Shown here one piece after another: positions 52,208 to 60,979 of a stretch of DNA of 64,000 nt (the first letter of the stretch is position 1; the number at the start of each line of letters is the position of its first letter). The DNA comes from Herbidospora cretacea (lineage in GTDB: Bacteria > Actinomycetota > Actinomycetes > Streptosporangiales > Streptosporangiaceae), in the NCBI RefSeq assembly GCF_001570605.1, contig NZ_BBXG01000006.1, positions 186,001 to 250,000 of the forward strand, given 5' to 3'. Below the pieces are notes generated by a model. That model saw nothing but the letters and a program-made list of their open reading frames with translations, was not told the origin of the DNA and did not search any database. A program made the translations under genes and the position numbers.

Positions 52208-53197
52208 ATGCTGTTGGCGTTCTACCGGCAGATGGTGCTGGTCCGGCGGTTCGAGGAGCGGGCGGCACGGGCGTACACCGAGGCGAAGATCGGCGGCTAC
52301 TGCCATCTCAACCTCGGCGAGGAGGCCACCGTCGCGGGGCTGATGGCGGCGCTCGAACCGAGCGACTACGTGTTCACCAACTACCGGGAGCACGGCTACG
52401 CCCTCGCCCGCGGCATCGCGCCCGAGCGGGTGATGGCCGAGCTCTACGGCCGGACCGACGGGGTCTCCCGGGGGTGGGGCGGGTCGATGCACATGTTCGA
52501 CGTCGCCTCCCGGTTCATGGGCGGCTACGGCATCGTCGGCGGTCAGGTGCCGCTCGCGACCGGCGCCGCGCTGGCGATCGACTATCGCGGCGGCGCCGAA
52601 GCGGTGGTCTGCCTGATGGGTGACGGCACGACCAACATCGGGGCCTTCCACGAGTCGCTGAACATCGCGGCGCTGTGGGAACTGCCGATCGTGTACGTCG
52701 TGGTCAACAACGGCCTCGGCATGGGCACCCCGGTGGAGCGTTCCTCCGCCGAGCCCGAACTCCACAAGCGCGCCTCCGCCTACCGGATGGCCTCGGCCCG
52801 CGTCGACGGCAACGACCCCGTCGCGGTGTTCGACGCCGCCCGGGTGGCCCTCGACAGTGCGCGCGCCGGGCGGCCCTATCTGCTGGAGACCGTCTCGGGG
52901 CGGCTCAAGGGCCACTCGGTCGTCGACCCGGCCCGTTATCGCAGCCGCGCGGAGGCCGAGGCGCTCCAGGCCGCCGACCCCGTCGCCGCCTACGCCGTCC
53001 GCCTGCACGAACAGGGCGTCCTCACCGACGACCTCATCGCCGGGATCGACGCCGAGGCCACCGCGATCGTCGCGGCCGCGGCCAGGTTCGCCGACGAGAG
53101 CCCCCACCCCGAGGTGGCGACGCTTTTCGACTACACCTACGCGACCTCCGTGCCCAACGACTCACGTCGACTTCCCGGTGAGGCCCTGTTCGCATGA
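52208..53197 (+). CDS. 2-oxoacid dehydrogenase E1 component, alpha subunit
   Basis: 329-aa thiamine-diphosphate subunit that decarboxylates a 2-oxoacid. TPP-binding motif GDGTTNIGAFHESLNIAALW...NN and the phosphorylation/active-site loop region GRLKGHSVVDPARYRS are conserved. Size and sequence match pyruvate- or acetoin-type E1-alpha. AAGGAG precedes ATG 52208. The stop overlaps the E1-beta start (ATGA). E1-beta and E2 follow, but no lipoamide dehydrogenase gene is present, so E3 must be shared. Confidence 0.93.
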   Translation: MLLAFYRQMVLVRRFEERAARAYTEAKIGGYCHLNLGEEATVAGLMAALEPSDYVFTNYREHGYALARGIAPERVMAELYGRTDGVSRGWGGSMHMFDVASRFMGGYGIVGGQVPLATGAALAIDYRGGAEAVVCLMGDGTTNIGAFHESLNIAALWELPIVYVVVNNGLGMGTPVERSSAEPELHKRASAYRMASARVDGNDPVAVFDAARVALDSARAGRPYLLETVSGRLKGHSVVDPARYRSRAEAEALQAADPVAAYAVRLHEQGVLTDDLIAGIDAEATAIVAAAARFADESPHPEVATLFDYTYATSVPNDSRRLPGEALFA

Positions 53198-54195
53198 GCG
53201 TCATCAGCTACCGCCAGGCCCTCCACGACGCGCTGCGCGGCGAGATGCTGCGGGACGACGACGTCTTCCTGATCGGCGAGGAGATCGGGCTCTTCGAGGG
53301 GTCGTACAAGATCACTGCGGGGATGCTCGCCGAGTTCGGCCCCAAGCGGGTCAGGGACACCCCGATCGCCGAAGAGGGCTTCACCGGCGCGGCCATCGGG
53401 GCGGCGATGCTCGGGCTGCGGCCGGTCGTGGAGATCATGACGATCAACTTCTCGCTCCTCGCGCTGGACCAGATCGTCAACCACGCCGCCAAGATCTACG
53501 GCATGTTCGGCGGGCAGGCCCGCGTGCCCCTGGTGATCCGCACGCCCGGCGGCGGCGGGCAGCAGCTCGGCGCCACCCATTCGCAGAACATCGAGCTGTA
53601 CTACGCGTTCGTGCCCGGCATGAAGGTCGTCGCCCCCTCCAGCCCGGCCGACGCGAAGGCGCTCATGCTCGCCGCGATCCGCGACGACGACCCCGTGCTC
53701 GTGCTGGAGAACCTCGCCCTCTACAACACCACCGGCGAGGTCCCCGACCACGACGAGCCCGCCGAGATCGGCAGGGCCGCCGTCACCCGGCAGGGGGCCG
53801 ACATCACCGTGGTCGCCTACTCCCGCATGGCGGCGGTCGCCCTCCAGGTCGCCGCACGGCTCGAAGAGGAGGAGGGGATCGACGTCGAGGTCATCGACCT
53901 GCGCAGTCTCCGGCCCCTCGACCGCGACACGATCGTCGCGTCGGTGCGGAAGACCAACTGCGCGGTGGTCCTGGAGGACGACTGGCTCACCTACGGGATC
54001 GGCGCCGAGATCGCCGCGACCATCTCCGACGGCGCGTTCGACTGGCTCGACGCCCCGGTCCGGCGCGTGGCCATGGCGGAGGTCCCTCTCCCGTACGCCA
54101 AACCGCTGGAGACCGCCGCGCTGCCCTCGGCGGCCGACGCGATCACCGCCATCCGCGAGACCCTCGACGCCGTCGCCCGGAGGAGACCCTCATGA
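53194..54195 (+). CDS. 2-oxoacid dehydrogenase E1 component, beta subunit
   Basis: 333-aa partner of E1-alpha. The transketolase-like pyrimidine domain (GEEIGLFEGSYKITAGML, TPIAEEGFTGAAIGAAMLG, NHAAKIYGMFGG) and C-terminal domain (VEVIDLRSLRPLDRDTIVAS, VVLEDDWLTYGIGAEI) are complete. Overlaps E1-alpha and E2 genes by four bases each, giving an operon that yields equal amounts of the complex parts. Confidence 0.94.
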   Translation: MSVISYRQALHDALRGEMLRDDDVFLIGEEIGLFEGSYKITAGMLAEFGPKRVRDTPIAEEGFTGAAIGAAMLGLRPVVEIMTINFSLLALDQIVNHAAKIYGMFGGQARVPLVIRTPGGGGQQLGATHSQNIELYYAFVPGMKVVAPSSPADAKALMLAAIRDDDPVLVLENLALYNTTGEVPDHDEPAEIGRAAVTRQGADITVVAYSRMAAVALQVAARLEEEEGIDVEVIDLRSLRPLDRDTIVASVRKTNCAVVLEDDWLTYGIGAEIAATISDGAFDWLDAPVRRVAMAEVPLPYAKPLETAALPSAADAITAIRETLDAVARRRPS

Positions 54196-55289
54196 TCGAC
54201 ATCCTTATGCCCCGCCTGTCCGACACGATGACCGAGGGCGCCATCTCGACCTGGCACAAGAAGCCCGGCGACCGCGTCTCGCCGGGTGACGTGCTCGTCG
54301 ACATCGAGACCGACAAGGCCCTGATGGAGTACGAGGCCTACGAGGCCGGAACCCTGGCCGAGATCCTCATCCCCGAGGGTCGCAACGCCCCGATCGGCGC
54401 CCCCATCGCCCGCCTGGACGACGGATCGGACGACATCCGCCCGGAGCGGATCGCGGCGACGCCGCTGGTCCGCAGGCTCGCCCGGGAGCGCGGCATCGAC
54501 CTCGCCGCCGTGGCGGGGTCCGGCCCGGGTGGCCGCATCATCAGAGCCGACCTTGAAACGAGCCGGGAACCGGCGAGGGAGAAGCCCGTCACGGTTCCGG
54601 CGCGACCGGATCAGCGCGAGCCCCGATCGGTGCCGTTCGACCCGATCCGCCAGGCCGTCGCCGCCCGGCTCACCGAGAGCGGCACGACCGTCCCCACCTT
54701 CACCGCCACGGCCTCGGCCGACGTCGAGGACCTGCTCGCCCTGCGCGCGCAGATCAACGAGGCCCACGCGGACACCGGCGTGAAGGTCAGCGTCAACGAC
54801 CTGCTCGTCCGCGCCGTCGCGCTCGCCCTGCGCGCCCATCCCGGCGTGAACGCCTCCTACTCACCCGAAGGACGCGGCCACACCCTGATCCACCGGCGGA
54901 TCCACGTCGGCATCGCGGTCGCCTCCCCGGCGGGCCTCGTCGTGCCCGTCGTCCGCGACGCCGACCGCGCCACGGTCACCGCCATCTCCACCGCCGCCCG
55001 CGACCTCGCCGGCCGGGCGGCCGACCGCACCCTCACCGCCGCCGACATGAGCGACGGCACGTTCACCGTCAGCAACCTCGGCATGTACGGAGTGGAGCAC
55101 TTCACCGCCATCATCAACCCGCCCCAAGGGGCGATCCTCGCCGTCGGCGCCGCCCGGCCGGAACCCACCCGCAGGCGGCTCCGCTACACGATCACCGCCG
55201 ACCACCGGATCATCGACGGCGCCCTCGCCGCGCGCTTCCTCGCCACTCTCACCGGCCTGCTGGAACACCCACTACGCGTGGTGGCCTGA
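54192..55289 (+). CDS. 2-oxoacid dehydrogenase E2 acyltransferase
   Basis: 365-aa E2 core: one lipoyl domain with lipoylated Lys42 in ETDKALMEYEA, a short linker, peripheral-subunit-binding domain (ATPLVRRLARERGIDLAAVAG, SGPGGRIIRADL; about 86-120), and the catalytic domain with DHRIIDG near residue 338. A single lipoyl domain suits the pyruvate/acetoin type. GGAGGAG is placed before ATG 54192. Last gene of the E1a-E1b-E2 operon. Confidence 0.94.
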   Translation: MIDILMPRLSDTMTEGAISTWHKKPGDRVSPGDVLVDIETDKALMEYEAYEAGTLAEILIPEGRNAPIGAPIARLDDGSDDIRPERIAATPLVRRLARERGIDLAAVAGSGPGGRIIRADLETSREPAREKPVTVPARPDQREPRSVPFDPIRQAVAARLTESGTTVPTFTATASADVEDLLALRAQINEAHADTGVKVSVNDLLVRAVALALRAHPGVNASYSPEGRGHTLIHRRIHVGIAVASPAGLVVPVVRDADRATVTAISTAARDLAGRAADRTLTAADMSDGTFTVSNLGMYGVEHFTAIINPPQGAILAVGAARPEPTRRRLRYTITADHRIIDGALAARFLATLTGLLEHPLRVVA

Positions 55290-55378
55290 CCGCGCTCCCG
55301 CCGTGGGGCCGGCGACCACGCCCGGCCCTGGCCGTCGAGGCGTGGCTGCTGGAGATCGAGGCTATCGCGGCCCGGTAG
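55290..55378 (+). pseudogene. Possible tail fragment of a RidA-like gene
   Basis: The 90 bases after E2 read, in one frame, PRPALAVEAWLLEIEAIAAR and a stop, like the C-terminus of a RidA/YjgF protein (VEIEAIA). The rest of such a gene is missing. Short, so the match may be chance; its end overlaps the convergent HD gene. Confidence 0.3.
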
Positions 55379-55913
55379 GGAGGTCGGGCAGGCCGTACCT
55401 CCCGCACATCGCCTGGAAGATCGCGACCTTGTCGTCGCCGTAGCGCCGGACGTGGGCGGCGTAGGACTCGGCGGAGACGAACCGGGGCGGATGTGACTTG
55501 GTGTGGAACTTGTCGGCGTACATGACGAGTTCCTCCTCGCCGGTCTCCGCGAGGTAGTCGGCGACCGGCAGGGGCAGGGACTGCCGCCGGACGTCGTCGG
55601 CGGTGAGGCCGACGCCCGTGTGGTGGGAGGCGAAGCGGCAGAGCTGCTCGGGCAGGCCCTCCTCGGCGAGCAGTTCGTGGCCCAGCACGCCGTGCCGCAC
55701 GTAGGGGGCGTCGCCCAGCCGGTAGACGCCGATGTCGTGGAGGAGGCTGCCGGCTCTCACCAGGTCGGCGTCGAGTTCACGGCCGGTGTGGGGCAGGAGC
55801 TGCTCGGCGATCCCGCGCACGACCTCGCAGTGGCCGTGGACGAGCTCGAACATCTCCCGGGTCGGCGCGTGTTCGCGGTGCAGCGCGCGGATCTCCGCGT
55901 CCGAGGGGATCAT
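55362..55913 (-). CDS. HD-domain phosphohydrolase-like protein
   Basis: 183-aa soluble protein with an HD metal centre: HCEVVRGIAEQL, the HD pair in GSLLHDIGVYRLG, HGVLGHELLAEEGLPEQ, and SHHTGVGL. The layout resembles the small YqeK/HDIG-type hydrolases of uncharacterised nucleotides. No other domain. Single gene; function unknown. Confidence 0.85.
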   Translation of the reverse strand: MIPSDAEIRALHREHAPTREMFELVHGHCEVVRGIAEQLLPHTGRELDADLVRAGSLLHDIGVYRLGDAPYVRHGVLGHELLAEEGLPEQLCRFASHHTGVGLTADDVRRQSLPLPVADYLAETGEEELVMYADKFHTKSHPPRFVSAESYAAHVRRYGDDKVAIFQAMCGRYGLPDLPTGPR

Positions 55914-55937
55914 GACCGGAGCCTACGGCATGCGGGC

Positions 55938-56927
55938 TCAGCCGATGTTCGACAGGATCCGGGGTCGCAGGACCATCGCCGCCACCGCGGCCAGGGCGGT
56001 CAGCGCGGCCACCACCATGATCGGCACGGAGGTGATCTCGACGCCGGCCGACGCCACGATCACGGCGGAGGTCGCCGTCAGGCTCAGCACCGTCGTCGCC
56101 ATCAGCAGGCTCGTGGTGATCGTCGTCTGCCGGCCCATGTACGAGGTCAGCGCCGCCCCCACCACCAGTAGCGACCCGACGACGCCCAGCACCGGCGGCA
56201 GCGTCTCGGCGGTCACGTCGCCGGAGGCCAGCATCTCAGCGTGGGTCATGACCTCGTAGTCGTTGCCCAGAGCGGCGCTCAGCCGGTCGCGCAGCTCGCC
56301 GGGGTCCACCCCGGGGGCGGCCTGCACCTGGACCGACTCCAGCTCCAGGTCGCCGACCAGGTCGGCCGCCGCCATCGGCAGCAGCCCGATGGTCCCGCGC
56401 ACGTCGAGGCTGGGGTTGCCGCGCGACTCGGTCACGCCGGTGATCTCGAAGGCCCTGTTGGCCCCGTTGCCGTGCACCATGATCGTCTCACCGACCTCCA
56501 GGTGGAGCTGGTCGGCGGTCCGCCGGTCCAGCACGGCGTCCGAGGCGCCGTGCGGCGGCTCGCCCTCCATGCCGGGCGCGGAGGCCGACAGCAGGGCCAT
56601 GTCCAGCGCCACGGCCTCCAGCGGGACCAGGGAGCCGAACCCGACCAGGCCGACGCCGCCGCCCTGGACGGGCATGGCCGCGGCCACGCCGGGCACGGCC
56701 CGGATCTCGGTCAGGGTCGTCTCGGGCAGGGTCGGGATGGTTTCGAGGCCCGGATATCCCGCGGGCAGAACGGCGGCGTCGATGGGGGATTCGTCGCCGG
56801 AGAGGCAGCGGGCGAGGTGCCAGCCCGCCCCTGAGAGGTGGAGGCCCGTGCCGATCAGGAACAGCCCGGCGACGGCTGCGATGACGCAGCCCGCCAGCGC
56901 CCTGAGGTGGCGGCTGGTGCCCGACAT
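55938..56927 (-). CDS. Membrane protein with MacB/FtsX-like extracytoplasmic domain
   Basis: 329 aa: one N-terminal membrane helix (LAGCVIAAVAGLFLIGTGLH), a 200-residue extracytoplasmic domain that reads like the MacB periplasmic core (LPETTLTEIRAVPGVAAAMP, RRTADQLHLEVGETIMVHGN), then three to four helices at the C-terminus. MacB-type permeases have an FtsX domain and an ATPase partner; no ATPase is next to it, so this is a shortened or orphan member. GGGGGAAG precedes the ATG. Confidence 0.7.
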   Translation of the reverse strand: MSGTSRHLRALAGCVIAAVAGLFLIGTGLHLSGAGWHLARCLSGDESPIDAAVLPAGYPGLETIPTLPETTLTEIRAVPGVAAAMPVQGGGVGLVGFGSLVPLEAVALDMALLSASAPGMEGEPPHGASDAVLDRRTADQLHLEVGETIMVHGNGANRAFEITGVTESRGNPSLDVRGTIGLLPMAAADLVGDLELESVQVQAAPGVDPGELRDRLSAALGNDYEVMTHAEMLASGDVTAETLPPVLGVVGSLLVVGAALTSYMGRQTTITTSLLMATTVLSLTATSAVIVASAGVEITSVPIMVVAALTALAAVAAMVLRPRILSNIG

Positions 56928-56974
56928 TGCGCTTCCCCCATACACGTCATCTGAAAAGGTCTCAAAATGGTCAA

Positions 56975-57006
56975 CACCGCCGGGCCGCAAATAAAGCCCG
57001 ACGGTG
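56975..57006. terminator. Terminator after the S1 protease gene
   Basis: Stem CACCGCCGGGC/GCCCGACGGTG with one mismatch, about 25 bases after the protease stop on the minus strand. Confidence 0.6.
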
Positions 57007-57031
57007 CTGTTTTGGCCGAAAACTTTACGTA

Positions 57032-58462
57032 CTACGGACGGGTGTAGGTCAGCGTGAAGGAGCCCGAGCCGCTGTAGGCGTGGACGCGGTAACGGTAGGT
57101 GCCCGCGCTGCCGGTGTAGGTGATGGACTCGTCGGCGGCGGCGCTGGTGCCGCTGGCGACGGTGGTCCAGGTCGAGCCGCTCAGGCGCTGGAGGTAGAGG
57201 TCGAAGTCGGTGCCGTTCGGGCCGTCGAGGCAGACGGTGTGCGTGCCGGCGTTGGCGGTGAACTGGCTGCTGTTGCCGTACTGGCCGCTGCTCAGCGAGC
57301 CCGTGAGGGTGCCGCCGTTGCAGGAGCCGCCGCCACCGCCGCCCGTGGTGGTCAGGGTCAGGCCGTAGGCCGACAGGATCTCGTTGACCGGCTGGAAGTA
57401 GGTCGTGCCGCCGACGGAGCAGTTGCCGCTGCCGCCGGAGGTGACGCCCTGGGCCTGGGTGCCGGAGATCCACGAGCCGCCCGAGTCGCCGGGCTCGGCG
57501 CAGACGTTGGTGCGGGTCACGCCCGAGACGGTGCCCTGGGAGTAGGTCACGCTCGTGCCGATCTGCTGGACGGTGCCGCAGTGCCAGCCCGTGGTCGAGC
57601 CGGAACGGCAGATCGAGCCGCCGACGACCTGCGCCGTCGAGCCCGCCACGGTCGCGGAGGTGCCCGCCACGGTCGGCGTCGGGACCCAGTTGGAGTTGAC
57701 CGCGACCCAGGCGTAGTCGTTGCCGGGGAACGAGGAGCCCTGGAAGGTGCCCTGCGCCACGCGGTTGTAGCCCTGGGTGGAGGCGCCCACGTTGCCGCAG
57801 TGGCCCGCGGTGACGAAGCCGGGGGTGCTGCCCCGGGTGATGGAGAATCCGATGGAGCAGCGGCCGGAGTTGTTGATGTAGTAGGCGTCGCCGCCGCGCA
57901 GGTCGTAGTAGGTGACCGGCTGCTCGTTGCTGGCCACGAACCGGACGGCCGCCTTGTCGACGCCCGCGGCGGCCACGAACGCCTCGGCGGCGGCCTGGTC
58001 GCGGGTCTCGACGACGACCGAGTTGGTCTTCACGTCGACGTAGTACACCGGCACGGTCTGCGGGGCCGCGGCGGTGTCGAGCTTGTCCTTGAGCGCGGTC
58101 AGGTCGCCCAGCGAACGGGTCACGAGCTGTGCCTTGGCGCCGCCGGCCTGGATGGCGGCGACCTTGGAGGCGTCGGAGGTGGCCACCGTCAGCGAGCTCG
58201 CGGTGTCGCCGCTGAGCCAGGAGCCGCCGAACGAGGCGCCGAGGTCGGTGCGGACCTTGCCCTCCAGCTTGCCGAGCCGCGCCTCGTTCACGAGACGGAG
58301 CTGGGCCTGCTCGGCGGAGAGGTTCAGGTCACGCTGGAGGGCCTCCAGCATCGAGGGTGCCGGTTTCGCCGGCGCCGCCACGGCGGCCGGAGCGGAGGAC
58401 AGGACGAGGGCGAAGCCCATGGTGAGGGCGCTCGCCGCGCTCAGGATGTGCCTGCTGCGCAT
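57032..58462 (-). CDS. Secreted streptogrisin-like S1 protease with PPC domain
   Basis: 476-aa pre-pro-protease of the alpha-lytic type (S1E). Signal to about residue 30, a pro-region that chaperones folding (40-185), and the mature chymotrypsin-fold domain with triad His in FVTAGHCGN, Asp in GNDYAWVAV and Ser in AEPGDSGGSW; disulfide cysteines are present. After a Gly linker a C-terminal pre-peptidase (PPC) domain follows (FDLYLQRLSGSTWTTVASGT). AAGGAG before the ATG. Extracellular protein degradation, cleaved to maturity after export. Confidence 0.94.
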   Translation of the reverse strand: MRSRHILSAASALTMGFALVLSSAPAAVAAPAKPAPSMLEALQRDLNLSAEQAQLRLVNEARLGKLEGKVRTDLGASFGGSWLSGDTASSLTVATSDASKVAAIQAGGAKAQLVTRSLGDLTALKDKLDTAAAPQTVPVYYVDVKTNSVVVETRDQAAAEAFVAAAGVDKAAVRFVASNEQPVTYYDLRGGDAYYINNSGRCSIGFSITRGSTPGFVTAGHCGNVGASTQGYNRVAQGTFQGSSFPGNDYAWVAVNSNWVPTPTVAGTSATVAGSTAQVVGGSICRSGSTTGWHCGTVQQIGTSVTYSQGTVSGVTRTNVCAEPGDSGGSWISGTQAQGVTSGGSGNCSVGGTTYFQPVNEILSAYGLTLTTTGGGGGGSCNGGTLTGSLSSGQYGNSSQFTANAGTHTVCLDGPNGTDFDLYLQRLSGSTWTTVASGTSAAADESITYTGSAGTYRYRVHAYSGSGSFTLTYTRP

Positions 58463-58559
58463 CGATTCTCCTTGGGGGCTGGGAGTGACCTGAACGTAAG
58501 CTGCAGGACCACTCTCAGAGGAGCCGTCGTTTGCCCCCTATCACCGTGTTATGACCCCC

Positions 58560-59519
58560 TTATGGCATGGTTCCGAACCCCGGGTTACGGGCCAGCCAGT
58601 TCGAGTAGGGTGCGCTCTGCCGGACCGCGTCCAGGTGGGAGAACTTGGCGTGGCTGACCACAGCCGGTGCCAGCTGGGCGGCCGGGGTCTCCGGATGCCA
58701 GCCGAGGAGCTGCCGCCAGCGCAGCGGCGCGCCGCGCACGGGTAAGGCCACCAGCCCCTCACTCATCCGGAACGTGGCCTGGCACAGCGCCACCGCGCGG
58801 CCGACCCTGACGAGGTGGATGCAGGTGGCGACGTCGGTCTCGTAGATCGCCTTCGGGGCGAACCCCGACCGCGAGGCGGCCACCGCGAAACACTCGCCGA
58901 AGCAGCCGTCGCCGGGGGTGACCGCCCACTGCTCCCCGGCGAAGTCGCCGAACTCGACCTCCCGTTCCCCGGCCAGCGGGTGGGAGGCCGCGACCAGCAC
59001 GAACACGGGGTCGTTGGCGACCAGCGTCCACGACAGCGCCTCGCCGCCGGGGGGACGGGAGTCGCCGCAGACGCCGATGAGGGCGTAGTCGAGGCGGCCG
59101 AGCATCACCTTGGTCGACAGCTCCCCGGTCGACCACGACGTGGCGGTGGTGATGACGGCGCCGGGCTCGGCGGCGGCCAGCCGGTCGACCAGGCCGCCCA
59201 GGATCGGGCCGTTGGCGGCGCCGATCCGGTAACGCCGGCCGATGGGCTCGCCGTTGGCGAGCCGGGCGGCCTCCTCCTGCAACTGCTGCACGGCCGGCAG
59301 CAGCACTTGGGCGCGGGCGAGCACCAGCTCGCCGAGCGGGGTCGGGCGGGAACCGGTGTGGTCCCGCTCGAACAGGCTGCCCCCCAGTGCCCGTTCGATC
59401 CGCTTCAACTGTGCGGTGAGCGCGGGCTGGGCGAGCCCGAGCGCACTGGCCGCCTTGGTGACGCTGCCGGTCTCGGCGACCATGCGCACGATTCTCAGAT
59501 GGCGCAGCTCCAGGTCCAT
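58560..59519 (-). CDS. LysR-family transcriptional regulator
   Basis: 319-aa LysR protein: winged helix (LRHLRIVRMVAETGSVTKAA, LAQPALTAQLKRIERALGG) and the two-lobed effector domain. The effector part lacks a readable ligand motif. It is in the same direction as the protease gene, 97 bases away, and divergent from the binding-protein gene (155 bp), either of which may be a target. Confidence 0.9.
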   Translation of the reverse strand: MDLELRHLRIVRMVAETGSVTKAASALGLAQPALTAQLKRIERALGGSLFERDHTGSRPTPLGELVLARAQVLLPAVQQLQEEAARLANGEPIGRRYRIGAANGPILGGLVDRLAAAEPGAVITTATSWSTGELSTKVMLGRLDYALIGVCGDSRPPGGEALSWTLVANDPVFVLVAASHPLAGEREVEFGDFAGEQWAVTPGDGCFGECFAVAASRSGFAPKAIYETDVATCIHLVRVGRAVALCQATFRMSEGLVALPVRGAPLRWRQLLGWHPETPAAQLAPAVVSHAKFSHLDAVRQSAPYSNWLARNPGFGTMP

Positions 59520-59673
59520 AACGTGACGGTATGACCCCCGAATAACTCCAGCAATGATGATTTGTCACACAATCTGACTAGTCATGTCGGAAAAGGTCTC
59601 CCAAGACTGTGCCGCCACCGTTACCCCACGGGAAGGCCCAGGGTAGGCCTCACCAAAAGAACGGGGGACATGG

Positions 59674-60750
59674 GTGAGGGTCTTTCTCGCGCTGGCGATC
59701 ATCGTCGTCGGCGTGGCCGCCTGTGGTCCCGAGACCCCCGTGCCGGACGGTCCCGCCGCCAAGGTCAGGCGCGGGTTCAAGATCGGGCTGATGCTGCCCG
59801 ACAAGACGACCCCCCGCTGGGAGAAGTTCGACCGCCCGTACATCACCTCGTCGGTCGCCCAGCTCTGCCCCAACTGCCAGATCATCCCCCTCAACGCCGA
59901 GGGCGACCCGGTCGCGCAGCGCCGCCAGCTCGACCAGCTCACCGCCCAGGGGGTCAAGGTCGTCATCCTCACCCCGGTCGACGCCCGGGGCATCCAGCCG
60001 TCGGTCGACCAGGCGGCCCGGCGGGCCGTCAAGATCGTCTCGTACGACCGCCTCGCGCAGGGCGCCATCGAGGCCTACACCTCCTTCGACAACGTCGACG
60101 TGGGCCGCCTCCAGGGCCAGGCCCTGGTCGAGGCGGTGAAGGCGAGCGGCCGCAAGGGCGACATCATCATGCTCAACGGCCCGACCACCGACCCGAACTC
60201 CGACGAGTTCAAGGCGGGCGCGCACGCGGCGATCGACGGACGGCTCCGCATCGGCGCCGAGTACGACACCCCCGGCTGGAGCCAGGACGAGGCCGAGCGC
60301 GAGACGGAGATGGCCATGGACCGGCTGGGCACCGACAACGTCGTCGGCATCTACGCCGCCAACGACGGCCTGGCCGGCGGCGCCGCGGCGTCGATCCGCG
60401 ACTCGGGCCTGGCCCCGAACACCCCGCTCACCGGCATGGACGCCGATCTCGACGCCATCCAGCGGCTGATGCTCGGCACCCAGACCATGACCATTTACAA
60501 ACCGATCCAGCCCGAGGCCCAGAACGCCGCCCAGCTGGCGGTCGACCTGGGCGCCGGGCGGCCGATCCAGGGCACCAGCATGGTCAGCAACGACACGAAG
60601 GAGGACATCCCGGCCGAGATCACCAGGGCGATCGTGGTGACCCGCGCGACGATCAAGGACACGGTCATCAAGGACGGCTTCTGGACGGTCAACGAGGTCT
60701 GCGGCCCGCCCAACCTCAAGCCGGTCTGCCAGCAGCTAGGCATCACCTGA
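59674..60750 (+). CDS. Xylose-type sugar-binding lipoprotein
   Basis: 358-aa periplasmic-binding (family 2, XylF/ChvE-like) lipoprotein: signal MRVFLALAIIVVGVAACGPE with lipobox VAAC, then typical RRQLDQLTAQGVKVVILTPVD, VKIVSYDRLAQ, and GLAGGAAASIRDSGL segments. GTG 59674 has GGGGGA before it. No CUT2 permease or ATPase is nearby, so it is an orphan binding protein that may use a distant transporter or act as a sensor. Ends against the small membrane protein gene, overlapping by 15 bases. Confidence 0.87.
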   Translation: MRVFLALAIIVVGVAACGPETPVPDGPAAKVRRGFKIGLMLPDKTTPRWEKFDRPYITSSVAQLCPNCQIIPLNAEGDPVAQRRQLDQLTAQGVKVVILTPVDARGIQPSVDQAARRAVKIVSYDRLAQGAIEAYTSFDNVDVGRLQGQALVEAVKASGRKGDIIMLNGPTTDPNSDEFKAGAHAAIDGRLRIGAEYDTPGWSQDEAERETEMAMDRLGTDNVVGIYAANDGLAGGAAASIRDSGLAPNTPLTGMDADLDAIQRLMLGTQTMTIYKPIQPEAQNAAQLAVDLGAGRPIQGTSMVSNDTKEDIPAEITRAIVVTRATIKDTVIKDGFWTVNEVCGPPNLKPVCQQLGIT

Positions 60751-60969
60751 GGTCTCGTCGGAGGGGTCGGGCACGTCCTTGGGCCGCAGCCGCTCCCACA
60801 ACAGGAAGATCGCCGCGATGACGAGCATCCCGACCCCGGTCCACAGGTTGATCCGCACCCCCTCGGCCTTGGCGATCTCCTCGGCCCCGTCGAGGAGGCC
60901 GGCGACGACCAGGATCACGCCGTAGACGGCGAACAGGCCGCCCAGGATGCGGCGGATGTCGAACAGCAT
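60736..60969 (-). CDS. Small two-helix partner of the SSS symporter
   Basis: 77-aa membrane protein with two hydrophobic helices (GLFAVYGVILVVAGLLDG and TGVGMLVIAAIFLLWERL) and an acidic tail. Ten bases after the symporter gene; small proteins of this kind accompany SSS transporters in actinobacteria. Role probably accessory. Confidence 0.75.
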   Translation of the reverse strand: MLFDIRRILGGLFAVYGVILVVAGLLDGAEEIAKAEGVRINLWTGVGMLVIAAIFLLWERLRPKDVPDPSDETSGDA

Positions 60970-60979
60970 CGCGTCCCCC

